From positions 2,294,001 to 2,358,000 of the forward strand of contig JAGTJL010000001.1 of assembly GCA_020746875.1 (NCBI GenBank): a DNA stretch of 64,000 nt, read 5' to 3'. Position 1 is the first letter of the stretch. Each line of letters begins with the position of its first letter. The DNA comes from Rhexocercosporidium sp. MPI-PUGE-AT-0058. Its lineage: Eukaryota; Ascomycota; Leotiomycetes; Helotiales. Under the pieces are notes generated by a model. The model had not been told where the DNA came from. It worked only from the letters and a program-made list of their open reading frames with translations, and made no database searches. Positions 11,414 to 24,000 of the stretch are shown here, piece after piece. A program made the translations under genes and the position numbers.

Positions 11414-11985
11414 GCATTGGTAAATCATGCAAGGGTCCACTCCGTAATAGTGTTGCAATGTAGAATGGGGTACTTGTGACGGACTGGTTTCACTCATCGT
11501 CGCACTAAGATGACCTCTCCCTATTAAAGGACGTATTTCCTTTAGAACTAGCAAAATTTTGAAGTCGTCTAATGACATTTTGCTCTCTGAACTCCAAGCC
11601 TCGACTTTTGCCTTGAATGTGCCGTCACAGTACTGAACTCTCCTGTGTTACTCCATTGTTCAGCTACCTCTACTCTAAGGTGCTTTCCTTAACTTACTAT
11701 GCATACTTCACCCAAAACCTATTTTCACTCTTTTTGCGAACCGATAACAAAGCTTCATTAATTAACTCCGGTTACTCCTTAACTTCAATAATTGGGAATG
11801 CTAAGAACTTATCATTCTAAGTGCAGAATGTAGATTTTATGGAGTTCGCCCAAGAGCGCTGGAATGCTTTACCATACAGGACGCTCCTCGAGCGTTGACT
11901 ATCTAGGATCAAGTAGCCGGCAAGCTATGGCCATATATCTATCCAGCGTACTAAGCTAAAATAATTCATGAAGATTAGCTTTAAG
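11414..11985. other. Convergent 3' intergenic region
   Basis: Lies between the 3' ends of the P450 and thioesterase genes. I see no coding frame, repeat or strong structure. It is moderately AT-rich and presumably holds both polyadenylation regions. Confidence 0.55.
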
Positions 11986-12823
11986 TCAAAACGTGAACCC
12001 CTTGTGACTTACATTTTGTTCTTCAAATATGGAATAATGATGACCCTTAATATCGAACACAAACTTGATAAAATTCTTCTCATAGTCGGCCCAACCAAGC
12101 GTCCGTTGATCTCGATAGTGATCGACGCTGTTCACCCCTTCCTTCTCAGTTTCAGGCGCCGTGCTACGGTCACCAGCACGCAGGAGTATCGTGGGTGGTT
12201 GGCGGCAGAGCAAGGACAAGCCTTGGGTCTTCTTCCATGATGGAGGTGTCCATACCTGTAGCATGGCTTGGCTTTGAGCTATGTTGCGCGCAATTAAAAA
12301 GCTCTTGTCATTTGTAGGTTTGTCTTCATATTGGATTCGAATATTGTGACCAAACTCCTCTGCCCGTAGGGATGGTGATGGGAAGACGGTATCAATGAAG
12401 ATAATGCCTTGTACATGAAGGCCAGTGTCGCCACTCTCGTGTATTAGATGGGCAATTTCAAGGGACACAATACCACCCAGAGACCAGCCTGGGTTTCAAC
12501 CATTTAGCATTTGTAATATAAAACTTGTTTCAGAAAGTTCAAATACACATAGAATTCCATAGCATACCTCCAATTAGAATATTCCCCGAATATTGCAACG
12601 AGCGAATTAACCGCAGGTACTCGGAGGCCATCTGGCGGATGCCACCTTCACATACCTCACCGGACTCGAATCGACTATTGTAAATACCCCAAATGGGTCG
12701 GCCCAGCGGCTGAAGCAGGAAGTAGTTGAAGATGGTGCCCCCACCGTCATGAATAAGGAACAACGGAGCTTGAGAAGAGCCTGGACTGCCTTTTTGGATC
12801 GGAGTGGGGTTGGGTAGATACAT
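11986..12823 (-). CDS. Free-standing thioesterase (alpha/beta hydrolase)
   Basis: Two exons, 12823-12568 and 12488-11986, with a 79-bp intron, give 252 residues. The oxyanion region is LFLIHDGGGTIFNY near residue 25. The nucleophile elbow GWSLGG is rebuilt exactly across the splice junction. The catalytic His lies in GHHYSIF near the C-terminus. This is the type I thioesterase fold normally found at the end of PKS and NRPS proteins, here as a separate protein. The NRPS has no integrated thioesterase or reductase domain, so this enzyme may release the product, cyclise it, unload the FAS chain as a free acid, or edit mischarged carriers. Its upstream region carries a perfect copy of the cluster palindrome at 12933. 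Confidence 0.85.
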
Positions 12824-12932
12824 GATGATTACCTAGGCACTCACCTTCAGCTGCAGTGATCTCTGATGCATAGTATCCGAAGTTGGGGTGAATGTTTTAT
12901 ATGGCCTGCTATTGGAGCAAGCTTGGCGCCTG

Positions 12933-12944
12933 GGTGGCACCACC
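12933..12944. promoter_or_regulatory. Candidate operator upstream of thioesterase (GGTGGCACCACC)
   Basis: Full match to GGTGG-YR-CCACC, about 110 bp upstream of the thioesterase ATG and just past the aminotransferase 3' end. Since only the thioesterase promoter lies here, this copy points to that gene as a target. Confidence 0.6.
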
Positions 12945-13076
12945 TTTGCAGGTTCCTGACACGTGCGAAGACATCGCTTGTCAATAGTGGGAACATAACA
13001 CCGGGATTATTTAGGGAACATCAAATTGGGTTCGAAGTGGTACGTTTCTACTAGTCCAATCTAGAGAGGATACTGC

Positions 13077-14603
13077 TTAACCACAGCTGTGACGAAGCGG
13101 GGAAATCAATGCCAGAGGGTACCCAGATTTCCGATCAGCAATATGTGGTTTCTCTTCCACTTTCAGGACTAGTTCAGAAACTCCGTCGATTTGCACAAGC
13201 CATCCAAAAGATTTAGCTGCTCTACCGTGCATAGTGCTATCTAGAAGTTGTGACAGAATCTGACAATTCTTGCCCACTCCTTCACTAGGTGCCAGATAGG
13301 TAAACACTTGCTCGGTGGACTTGCGGGTAATGGATCGCACGGAGACAAGACTCGCAGCAGTTCCAGCGGCCATAACCTCGGAGAAGTCCGCGAGTTCAGC
13401 GTACTTGACCTGGAGCTAATTAGCCACATCCATAAGCAATTTATCAACAATGGAACTCACCGGCCTCTTCTCTACATGCCAACCCAACGATCTAGCCAAG
13501 ACCATGCATGAGGAACTAGTAACGCTGTCGATAATAGATGGGCTATCAGGAACTACCAGAGTTATGAAGCCACTCTCTCGATCTTCCTTGATGGCCAAGA
13601 ATGCAGAGGTTGAGAACTCGTCGATTTCGTTGCGGGTTTGGCTGTCAAGATGGAGAGTGAGCCCAAAGCCTTGTGCCTTTGCAGCCTCACTCCAGCGAAT
13701 AACTGGGGCATAATTGCCACCAACTTTAGTGGCGCCGGTGCCACGAGGCGCTGCACGGTCAAACTCATCGACGACAAGTGCGTCGAGTGGTTGCACCCCA
13801 TGGTACGCAAAGACTGGCTTCACAAACACGCAAAACACGGCTTCTGGCGGAGCACCGAGTCCAAGACTCTCTCCAGATCCATATGCCATTGGTCGGATAT
13901 CTGAAAGATAAATAAAAAATGTTAGCTTTCAAAGGACTGGTAACCACTTCATGGCTTGCTCGTCACGTACACAATGCTGCAGACGAGTCATGCGGCGGAA
14001 CGAAGGCAGCATTTGCACGCACTGCTAACAATACGCAAGTGACAAAATGCTCCTCTGGTACAAGTGGGAGGAATACTGTTTCGCAGGATCGCACAAACCG
14101 GGCTGCATGTCTATATGGCCTGAAAACGGCAATCTTGTTCTCTGGTGTACGATGGGCTAAGTGTACTATGTATCAGCGAATCCTCCTAGTCTAATTCATG
14201 AATTTACGGCGTGAATAAGTACCTTTTAATCCCTCGTAACACTGTTGTCCTGCGTTTTCAAGTTAGCTTTGATTTGTAAGCGCTCGTCACTCCAAATTAC
14301 CATAGTGAAGCCCTGATGAGAGTCCATGAATCTTTAGGACCGGATCCGTGACGAATTTCGGAACACTCCATTGCCCAGACACCCTATCGTATCGTGACTC
14401 AATATGACCAGCAACTGATCAATTCATGTTAGCCAGGACTATTGTTTGAGAAACTATGACTATGAGCTCACCCCGGGTTAGAATCAGAGCCGGACTACTC
14501 CAATCTAATGTAAAGCATCGACTTAGTCAGATAACTTCACACTAGGATAATTGACGACGAGACTCTTACCAAGGGAGCTCAAAGGGGGAGGAATGTCGGA
14601 CAT
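13077..14603 (-). CDS. Branched-chain-type aminotransferase (PLP fold type IV)
   Basis: Seven exons: 14603-14570, 14504-14472, 14414-14301, 14249-14223, 14156-13971, 13900-13461 and 13415-13077, together 390 residues in one frame. Family marks in order: [56 protein letters not shown], the PLP-lysine region [10 protein letters not shown] (Lys near 190), and the late block [19 protein letters not shown]. Such enzymes move an amino group between glutamate and 2-keto acids. Homologues sit in the HC-toxin (ToxF), apicidin (Aps4) and aspercryptin clusters, where they are linked to the 2-amino fatty acid. It is transcribed away from the NRPS, with a shared 455-bp promoter that holds a perfect cluster palindrome. 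The C-terminal tail after FGWLVQI is longer than usual and may hide a last intron. Confidence 0.92.
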
Positions 14604-14792
14604 TTAATTTTCTGTTCGGATTAGGTACTCAAAGCGGTATCAATATTTTCTGTGACTAGGAACACGGTAGAAGAAGCTATAGGGGGACTTTGACTTTAAC
14701 AAAATTTAAAGTCAGCTATATCGTATTAACCTAATGCGTCATGATGCCACTAATTAGTTGGCCACTACATCTCAGTGTGGCTCACCCAAACT

Positions 14793-14804
14793 GGTGGTAC
14801 CACC
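14793..14804. promoter_or_regulatory. Candidate operator between aminotransferase and NRPS (GGTGGTACCACC)
   Basis: A perfect 12-bp palindrome placed 190 bp upstream of the aminotransferase ATG and 255 bp upstream of the NRPS ATG. It is the most symmetrical copy in the window and is well placed to control both genes. Confidence 0.62.
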
Positions 14805-15058
14805 CGCAACAAACCACGATCCCGGCCCAGTCATCCAGGGAAAATCAACACGCGCTCGGGATTAGCTTTATGTTCACCTACCTACCTTTTACATGCATTT
14901 CACACGTCAAATTTCATCGAAGAGTGTGCTACTTATAATGCTTTGACCCAAAACCTATTGCTCATTGTTTGAACTCGGTTTTCAACCAGCCGCTCTCTGC
15001 TCGTACTTCTTTCATCTTGTCGAACAATACCAACAACAAGAACACCTCTTGTGACAGA

Positions 15059-18000
15059 ATGGGTTCATACGGAATTGCGTTTCATGAGGACGGTGCAATA
15101 GAGGATGCAGTAGGTTCTTTCTGGACCGGGATCGATGGAGCGGAAAGGGGAGTAGTACCAGCACTCGCGAAAATGTCGAGGATCGGCCGACGGGAAGCGG
15201 AGGACAAACCCCGAGTTCAAGATGTCCACATCCACAGCATCCATCTCGAGCACGTGATTGCCACTGCCCCCCTCTCGGTTATGATCCAGGCAGCTTGGAG
15301 TATCTTGAACAGCAAATGCATGATAACTGACCATGTCGTCAACGGATTGGCCGTTGGGGGCCCAGATGCGTGCCTGGATGAGATGCTCCAGAATGTCCAT
15401 TCCGTACACGCATCACTTAAACCGTCTACGTGTGTCGCTGGCTTGGTGCGAGATGCTGCCTCACTATGGGACAAGATCACCTCGGGCGAAATGGACTCGA
15501 CCACGACTACTGCGAAAGCAGTGCGCCATCTTCTTATTATCCGCCATCCACATTCCAAGACGGCCTTGATCAGCGGCGCTGACATTTTGTCGACTTATTC
15601 TGGACTTGAGCTGGTGATCGAGTGTATCATACAGGACGACTATCTTCATTTTCACACGGCTTACGATGCTGCTGTGATAAGCGAAAATCAGATGGCTCTG
15701 ATCACTGTCCAACTTCAGCATCTATTGGAGCAGTTATGGTGCCAAGACAGTAACACTGCTATGGTCGTTGCAGACCTGACCATGAGTGGTTACACGGACA
15801 GGTATCCTGCGACAGAGTTCCAAGCCGACGTCATGGCAATTTCGATCAAGCACCCAGGATCATTCACTTCGCAGTACGTTCAGCATCTTGACCGAGGGAC
15901 TGATGCTCAGCAACTCCGCGCAGCATGGAATCGCGTAGCTCAAAGAAATGCAATCCTCCGTAGCTGCTTGGTTAATGCCGACGAAGCATTGTATCAGGTT
16001 GTTGCTCCCGATATCAAGTGGCGAGTACTGAATGATACCGGCCTAGACTTGTTTCTTGATCAGGACAGAGCTATGCCTATCGGCATTGGGGATAGCTTGA
16101 CAAGATACGCAATTGTTCATGACCCGATTACGAACAAGTCCTCATTTGTGTGGACTGCACACCACGCTGCCTACGATCGCCGGTCCCTTTCCTTGCTAGT
16201 CAACGACGTCGAACGGGCCTATTATGCCCAGGCCATGACCGACCTACCGTCACGACCCGACTTCAGCCTCTTCGTTGAGTTGGAAACTAAGCCGTATGGG
16301 GAAGATTGGGAGCCATTCTGGCGCAAGGAATTGATCGATGCTCCATCGCCGTCATTTCCGGCAGGACCACTTACAGTGCCAGACAAATTCATTTCCAGAC
16401 AAATCAGTTACCAACAATTGCCACCAACCGGCATCACCATGGATACGCTCATCAAGGCGACTTGGTCTTTGGTTCTGTCGCAGTATGAAAGCTCCGCTGA
16501 TATTGTGTTTGGAACAGTTGTCAGTGGACGTGCCGCGCATCTTGCCTGGGACTTGGACGCTGTCATAGGTCCAACCATGTCTACTGTTCCATTGCGAGTC
16601 AAACTGAATTCCAACGCAACTGTCGACGTTCTTCTCAGCCAGATCCAGAGTCAGACTCGAGCTATGGCTTCTTTCGAGCAAACGGGCCTTCGTAACATTC
16701 GCACAGTTAGCGATGACGCCAAATTCGCTTGCTCATTTCGCAACCTACTTATAGTTCAGGAACAGCCTCACGAGTCGAACCATCGCTTCAACCTCAACAC
16801 CGTTGGAAATCAATATCACAATCTCATATCACATCCATTGACAATTGAGTTCACCCCGGGAGTCAACCGAACGCTCGATGTTAATGCAGCATATCAATCC
16901 TCTTGTATTAGTACAGAGATGATGAATATCCTAATGCAACAATTTGATTATGTTCTTCGACAAATCCTCGAAGCCAATGGAGACACCAATGTGGGGGATA
17001 TCACTTGTCTCACTCCCGAGCATGAAATTTTGATCCAGACCTGGAACCCACCCTTGGAGCCTGCAGTATCACAATGCCTCCCAGAGCTCTTGAGCCAGAG
17101 GTCTATATCTGTACATCCCCAGCGCCCGGCCATTTCATCTTGGGACGGAGATCTCAGCTATGGGGAGCTCGACCAGCTCGCTGGACGACTTGCCGTGGCT
17201 CTGGTTTCTCGTGGTATTGGTCCCGAATGCTTCGTACCCATTTGCTTTGAGAAATCTATGTGGGCTGTAGTCGCGATGCTTGGTATATTAAAAGCTGGGG
17301 GAGCAGTCGTTGTCATTGACCCTACCTATCCATTAGCTCGCCGGCGGGCTATTCTGAATCAAATCTCGCCCAAGGTGGCTTTGAGCTCGATCCAGAAGGC
17401 AGGAGCCTTTCAAGATCTAGTCGAAGAAACCCTGGTCGTATCCGAGCAAGCGATGTACTCTCTGCCGCAGCCCACGGGCTCTGAAAGCCCAACCCAAAAG
17501 CTTCTAGCGCAAAACGCCGCCTTTGTCCTATTTACTTCTGGAACAACAGGTCAACCAAAGGGCATTCTATTTGACCACGCGGCTCTTTGTACTAGCCTAC
17601 TCGCCAATGGCTCATTCATGAAGTTCGGCCCGGAATCGCGGGTGTGCCAATTCGCTGCTTACACATTTGATATCAGCATTAGTGACATCTTCACTACTCT
17701 TTTATTTGGAGGTCTAGTGTGCATCATATCTGATAAGGATCGCCATGACAACCTGGCTGGGGCAATGCGGTCTCTTCACGTCAACAAAGCTAATCTCACA
17801 CCAACGGTGGCCAGCCTGATCGAGCCAGCCGACGTTCCTGAGCTCAAAAGTCTCACTGTTGCCGGCGAAATGGCTACAAGACAGGTCATAGAAACGTGGG
17901 CTGACCATGTCGAGCTGATGAATGTCTATGGGCCAGCAGAAGCCTCCATCTGTGCCGGCTTGGCTGGAATGGTGCGAACCAGCGAACCAACTTGCGTCGG

Positions 18001-21000
18001 TCAAGGCATCGCGTCTTCACTCTGGATTGCCGACATAGAAGATCACCGAAAGCGCGCTCCAATAGGCGTTATAGGAGAATTGCTGATCGAGGGGCCTCTC
18101 TTGGCATGTGGGTACTTGAACGACCCAGCTAAAACGGCCAAGTCTTTCATTACGAATTTACCATGGGCGCTGGGCAATAATCGTCGTTTCTACAAGAGCG
18201 GCGATCTGGCAAAGTACTCAGCTGATGGCCAAGTCCACATCATGGGACGAATTGACACACAAATCAAAGTCCGTGGGCAGCGCACCGAGATTGGCGAGGT
18301 CGAAGAGCTACTGCAACGCTGTCTCCCTCGTGGCAGGCATGCGATCGTGGAGCTGGTTCAGCCAAAGGACGGCTCTAATATGCTCGTAGCATTCATTGCT
18401 TACGGCGAAGGCGGGGAGCAGCAAGATAGGATTCCATACGACCTACAATCTGTATTACAGGAGACCTTACCAAGCTACATGGTGCCATCCCATTTCATAC
18501 CAATACCCACCATTCCGCTCTCTGCATCGGGCAAGATAGACCGGAAAAAGTTGCGAGAAATGGTGTCTCGGCTGTCTTTGGGCGAGCTTTTGTCCGTTTC
18601 TGCGACGATCACTGAAGGACGACCTCCAGCGGGTATTCAAGAGCTGCGTATGCAAGATCTGTGGTCCAGTGTCCTCAATGCTTCAGGGCGTCCGATCTCA
18701 GCCGAAGACAGCTTTTTTAACCTAGGGGGCGACTCGATAACTGCTATGAGACTTGTCGCAGTCGGACTAAAGGCAGGTCTCAAAATCTCGGTAGCCGAAA
18801 TATTTACCCATCCGATACTCAGCGACATGGCTCTGGTCGCTGTAGAGGTGTCATCCGAGAATATCTTGCTGGAATCCCCACCACCATTCTCACTTCTTGG
18901 CCGTGACATTCATGACGAGAATCTGCTTCACCAGGCTGCCGAGAAATGCGGCGTCGCTGGGAACAAGATAGTCGACATGTACCCTTGCACGCCACTTCAA
19001 GAAGGTCTTATGGCCCTATCGGCCACGGATCCGGGTTCGTATCTCGGGCAGTTCGTCTTTTCTTTACCGGATACCTTGCACCCTGATCAATTCGCCCATG
19101 CCTGGAATCGACTAATCGATGAAACGCCGATAATGCGGAGTTGTATTATAAGCACCTCGTCCCGCAGATTCTTACAAGTGGTGATGGGAGAAGACGTCGT
19201 CCGCTGCCACCGAGTCTCGGCGGCATTTGGCAAGTTTTTTGAGGGCGAGAATCAGGTGTCGATAGGTCTTGGAGATCCTCTGATGAGATATTCCCTTGTT
19301 CAAGATCCCGAGACTGGTGGGACCCATTTCTTTTGGACAGCTCATCACTCCTCATATGACGCTCACTCGCTGCGTCAAACGCTCCTGGCGTTTGAAGGCA
19401 TCTACATGAACCTTCCCCTACCCAAACCAACCCAATACAATACCTTTATCCAGCACATTATACAATCGAGATCCAAGAACATGACGGAGTTCTGGCAAAC
19501 CCAGCTCGAAAATGCCCCAGTACCGTGGTTTCCTGCACTCCCTGAATCCAGTTATAGAGCGGTTTCGACCGAATCCGTTGGACACCTGATCAAATTTTCA
19601 AAGCCCAAGAACTGTCATGTCACTCCGGCTACCCTTTTGCGAGCATCTTGGGCTCTTCTGTTGTCTAGATATGAAAATGCAGAAGACGTCGTTTTTGCCG
19701 CCGTCGTCAATGGACGAAATCATCCTGTAGCGGGCATCGAGACGATGATAGCACCAACATTTGCAACACTGCCAGTACGCGTTCGCACACAGAGCAATCA
19801 GTCAGTCAAGGCATATCTGGCGCAGGTGCAGCAACAAGCCGTAGACATGATGCTATATGAGCAGACAGGGCTTCAAGCAATCGCAGATATCAGCCCTGAA
19901 ATTCGGTCAAGCTGCACTCTTAGGACTCTGATGCTTGTCCAGGCAGCTGAGGGACTTGACGAAGCCCTCTCGGATGTCAGTCTCGGTCTAGAAAAGGTGT
20001 GGGAACGCCAGAACGATTTTTTAACTTATCCCTTGGGTGTGGAGTGCACACTCGGTCATAACGACACGGTCCACATAAATGTCACATTTGACCCTGTTGT
20101 GGTGACCGAGACTGAAGCTTCACGTCTGGCCTCACAGCTAGGGCATATCCTACGACATATTTCTGCTAATAGTAGCTCGGACATCAACCTATCTCAACTC
20201 GAAATGATCGGCACTGATGACCTTACCGTGATCCGCGATTGGAACTCACACTTGCCAAATGTAGTGAACGATGTCTTGCACGGCCGTTTCTCTCATAATG
20301 CTAAAATTCACCCTAACAAATCAGCAATATGTTCGCCCGAAGGTGAAATGACTTACCACGAGCTCGCTCATCTATCGACACTACTTGGATCCTACCTGCG
20401 GGAACGGGGAGTAGGGGCTGGAGTTGGTGTTCCAGTATGCTTTGAGAAGTCGCCCTTTGCAATCATTTCCATGCTAGGCACACTGAAGGCTGGTGGTTAC
20501 TTTATTCCAATGGATCCTTCACAACCGCAAGCGAGGCTAAGAGATATTTGCACCCTCATCGACCCCTCGATTATTCTCGCATCACCACAGACGGCTGTGA
20601 TCTTCCAAGCTTCGCCACTATGTACCGTCATCACCATTACAGACTCCTGGCTCAAGTCTCTTTCTCCTACATGCGCTGCAACCACTGATGAACCTGCTCC
20701 TAGCAGTCTAGCTTACACAATATTTACCTCTGGAACCCAGGGAATCCCAAAAGGCGTTTCCGTTGAGCATTTAGCGATCTGCTCCAGCATTCGTGCACAC
20801 GAACAGCCACTTGGATTCTCCGGTACAACGAGAATGTTGCAATTCGCCTCCTTTGCATTTGATGTCGCTATTGCTGAGGTTTTCACAACCTTGTCAGTCG
20901 GCGGATGCATCTGCTTGCCATCGGATGCCCAGAGACAGAATGATATCGTAGGGGCGATGCAGGAATTCAAGGTTACCTCTGCGTGCTTCACACCTTCAAT

Positions 21001-24000
21001 GATCCAAGGGCTTCGTCTCGATCAGGTTCCAACGCTGCAAACCTTGATCGCAGGTGGGGAAAAAATTACCAAGAGTATCATTGAAGGCTGGTCTGGGAAG
21101 CTGAAATTGATTAATGGTTACGGCCCCACAGAAGCTTCGGTACTGGCTTTGTCACACCATATCGACTCGGCGGATTCCCGTCCAGGGGTAATTGGCAAGA
21201 CATGCGGGTGTACCTCGTGGATTGTTGAGCCTACTAACGCCTCCCGACTTGTCCCAATCGGTGCGATCGGTGAGCTCTTACTCGAAGGCCCTATTCTCGC
21301 TCGCGGATATCTAGACGACTTGGAAAAGACACGCGCTGCCTTTGTGACCCAACCATCCTTCATCGCCGGTCCCGAGCAACTGCAAGAACGATTTTATAAG
21401 ACAGGCGATCTTGTCCGATACATGCCTGATGGTTCACTTGAGTTTATCGGCCGTAAGGATAGTCAAGTTAAGATCAGGGGTCAAAGAGTCGAAATGGGGG
21501 AGATCGAAGCTCGTGTTCGTGCCGCTGCTGATGCTAGAATCAGTAGCATTGCTGTTGAGGTAGTCTCTCACAAAGATCGCGCTGACAGCCAGGCAGTTGC
21601 TGTGTACCTATGCTACCCTACTCCTATGTCTGATTCAATCGATTTCCGGCCTTTGACTTTGGACCAGCGCCTTCGCGATGAGCTAGAGACGCTGAAGAGA
21701 GATCTTTCCAGAGTTCTGCCATCATACATGGTTCCCTCCATTTTCATCCCCCTTCGCAAATTGCCGTATAGTACCGCCGGCAAGGTGGACTCCAAAGCTC
21801 TACATCGCATTCTAAATCGAATGTCCCTTGAGGAATTGACGGTTTATTCGTTGGTGAGCGATACTAAACAGCCTGTCTCAAACGCCATGGAAAGCCATCT
21901 CCAAAAGCTTTGGGCGGCTACGCTGAACCTCAAAATCGAGGCGATCGGTGCAAACGACAGCTTCTTTCAGCTCGGCGGAGACAGCATCACGAGCACGCAC
22001 CTCGCGGCTATGGCCCTCGAAGAAAACATTAATCTGTCTGTCCAGGATATTTTCAAACACCCCACACTTTCTGCCATGTCATCGGTAGCCACGGGTTCAA
22101 CAGGAATTAGACATCAAGTCATAGAGCCCCTGAGTCTTATTCCACTCAACTTGGATAAAAATCAGCTCGTGAAGGAAGCTGCCGCTCAATGCGCTATCGA
22201 CGTTGACGATGTGGAGGACATGTTCCCCTGCACGGCTCTCCAAGACGGCTTTATGACCCTTTCCGTCAAAGAAGCGGGATATGGAGCGGCCCAGTTTGTT
22301 TGGTTATTACCTGAGTCGCTAGACGTGTCCAGATTTCAATCAGCTTGGGATACCGTCGATACCAATACGCCTATTCTTAGATCGCGCATCACACAGACAA
22401 CTTCCGCTCCCGCCATGATGCAAGTCGTGGTTAGGTCCTCTTGTAAATCTCTACGGTGGACATCTGAACTCGGACTCAATTCATACCTTGCAAAAGACCA
22501 AGCGGACCTTATGGTTATAGGTAGGCGGCTGGTCAGACACGCCCTAGTCCAAGACGAACAGGACGGGGATCGACGCCTTTACTTTGTCTTGACGATTCAC
22601 CATAGTGTATACGACGGCTGGATGCTAGATTTGGTGATGCGAGATGTTGAAAAGGTCTACAAAGGCGGCCAAATAACACCTGCGCCCGCGCAGTTTAACG
22701 CCTTCATCAAGCATTTGGAAAACCTTGACTCCAGCGCATCCAAGGACTATTGGACCAGACAACTTGACGGAGCGCTACCACCAGTTTTCCCTGAGTTACC
22801 TCCCATGACATATCGACCCCTGCCAGACCAAAACATGATGCAGACAGTTGCAGCGCCCGCTGGCTCAACTCGTGGATCCGACATCACTATTTCCACCAAA
22901 ATTCGTGCTGCATGGGCGCTGATCGTCTCAAGGTACTCCGATGAAGACGATGTAGTTTTTGCCAGCACACTCAACGGCCGAACAGCACAAGTTCCTTTCA
23001 TTGACATGATTGTTGGACCGACTGTCACCACAGTTCCCGTCAGGATTCGCATTGACCCGCAGAAGACAGTCGGAGAGATGTTAAACGCCGTTCAAGAACA
23101 AGCCGTTGATATGATGGCTCATGAACAGTTTGGCCATCAGAATATCCGTCGCATCAGCTCCGACTGCAATACAGCATGTCAATTTCGCTCTCTCTTGCTC
23201 ATCCAAAGCCCGCACGAAGCTGAAGAGACATCTGAAGCTGGTTTGGGTCTCCAAAGCGTGGAGCGTGGCTCTGCAAAGTTTCATACGTACCCTCTGACAA
23301 TAGAGTGCACAATCAGGAGAGATGAGTTTGATCTCCTGGCACTGTATGATAGCCAGGTTATAGATCCGCGACAAATGAGTCGAATTCTGCATCAGTTCGC
23401 CTTTATATTCGGCCAGCTGGACAAGTTCGAGACCACTCTGCGGGATTTAGACTGGATGAGCCTACATGATCTCGAGGAATTGGCCAAATGGAACCCAGAT
23501 GCACCTAAGCCCACCGAGAGATGTGTGCATGACCTCGTGCAGGAGAGAATCCTCGACCAGCCCGACGAGCCAGCTCTTTGTTCATGGGAAGGCGAGCTCA
23601 CGTTTAGGCAATTGGATGACTTCTCGGCCCGATTGGCATGCCAACTGAGATTAAGGGGAGTTCGTGCCGGTGTATTGGTGCCGCTTCTATTCGAAAAGTC
23701 CATCTGGGGTGCCATTACCATGCTCGCAGTTTTACGAGCAGGTGGTGCCAATGTGGCACTGGATCCTGCGCATCCCGAGGAACGTCTCCGAGGAATTCTC
23801 AATGATGTTGAAGGACATATTATCATATCCGATCTGGCTTGCGCTGATAAGGCAAGGAGTCTGCTTGGCAACGTTCTTATAGTCGACAGGCCCATGCTCC
23901 AATCACTTGCGTTGCCAACTCCACCTTCCCCCGGGCATCAACAAGCTTCACCGAGTAGTCCGGCTTTCATTCTCTTCACTAGTGGGTCAACCGGGCGACC

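Noticed and set aside
14969..15058. N-terminal extension of the NRPS frame
   Set aside because: The frame opens with a TTG codon. The first ATG is at 15059, so the 30 extra residues are not taken as coding.
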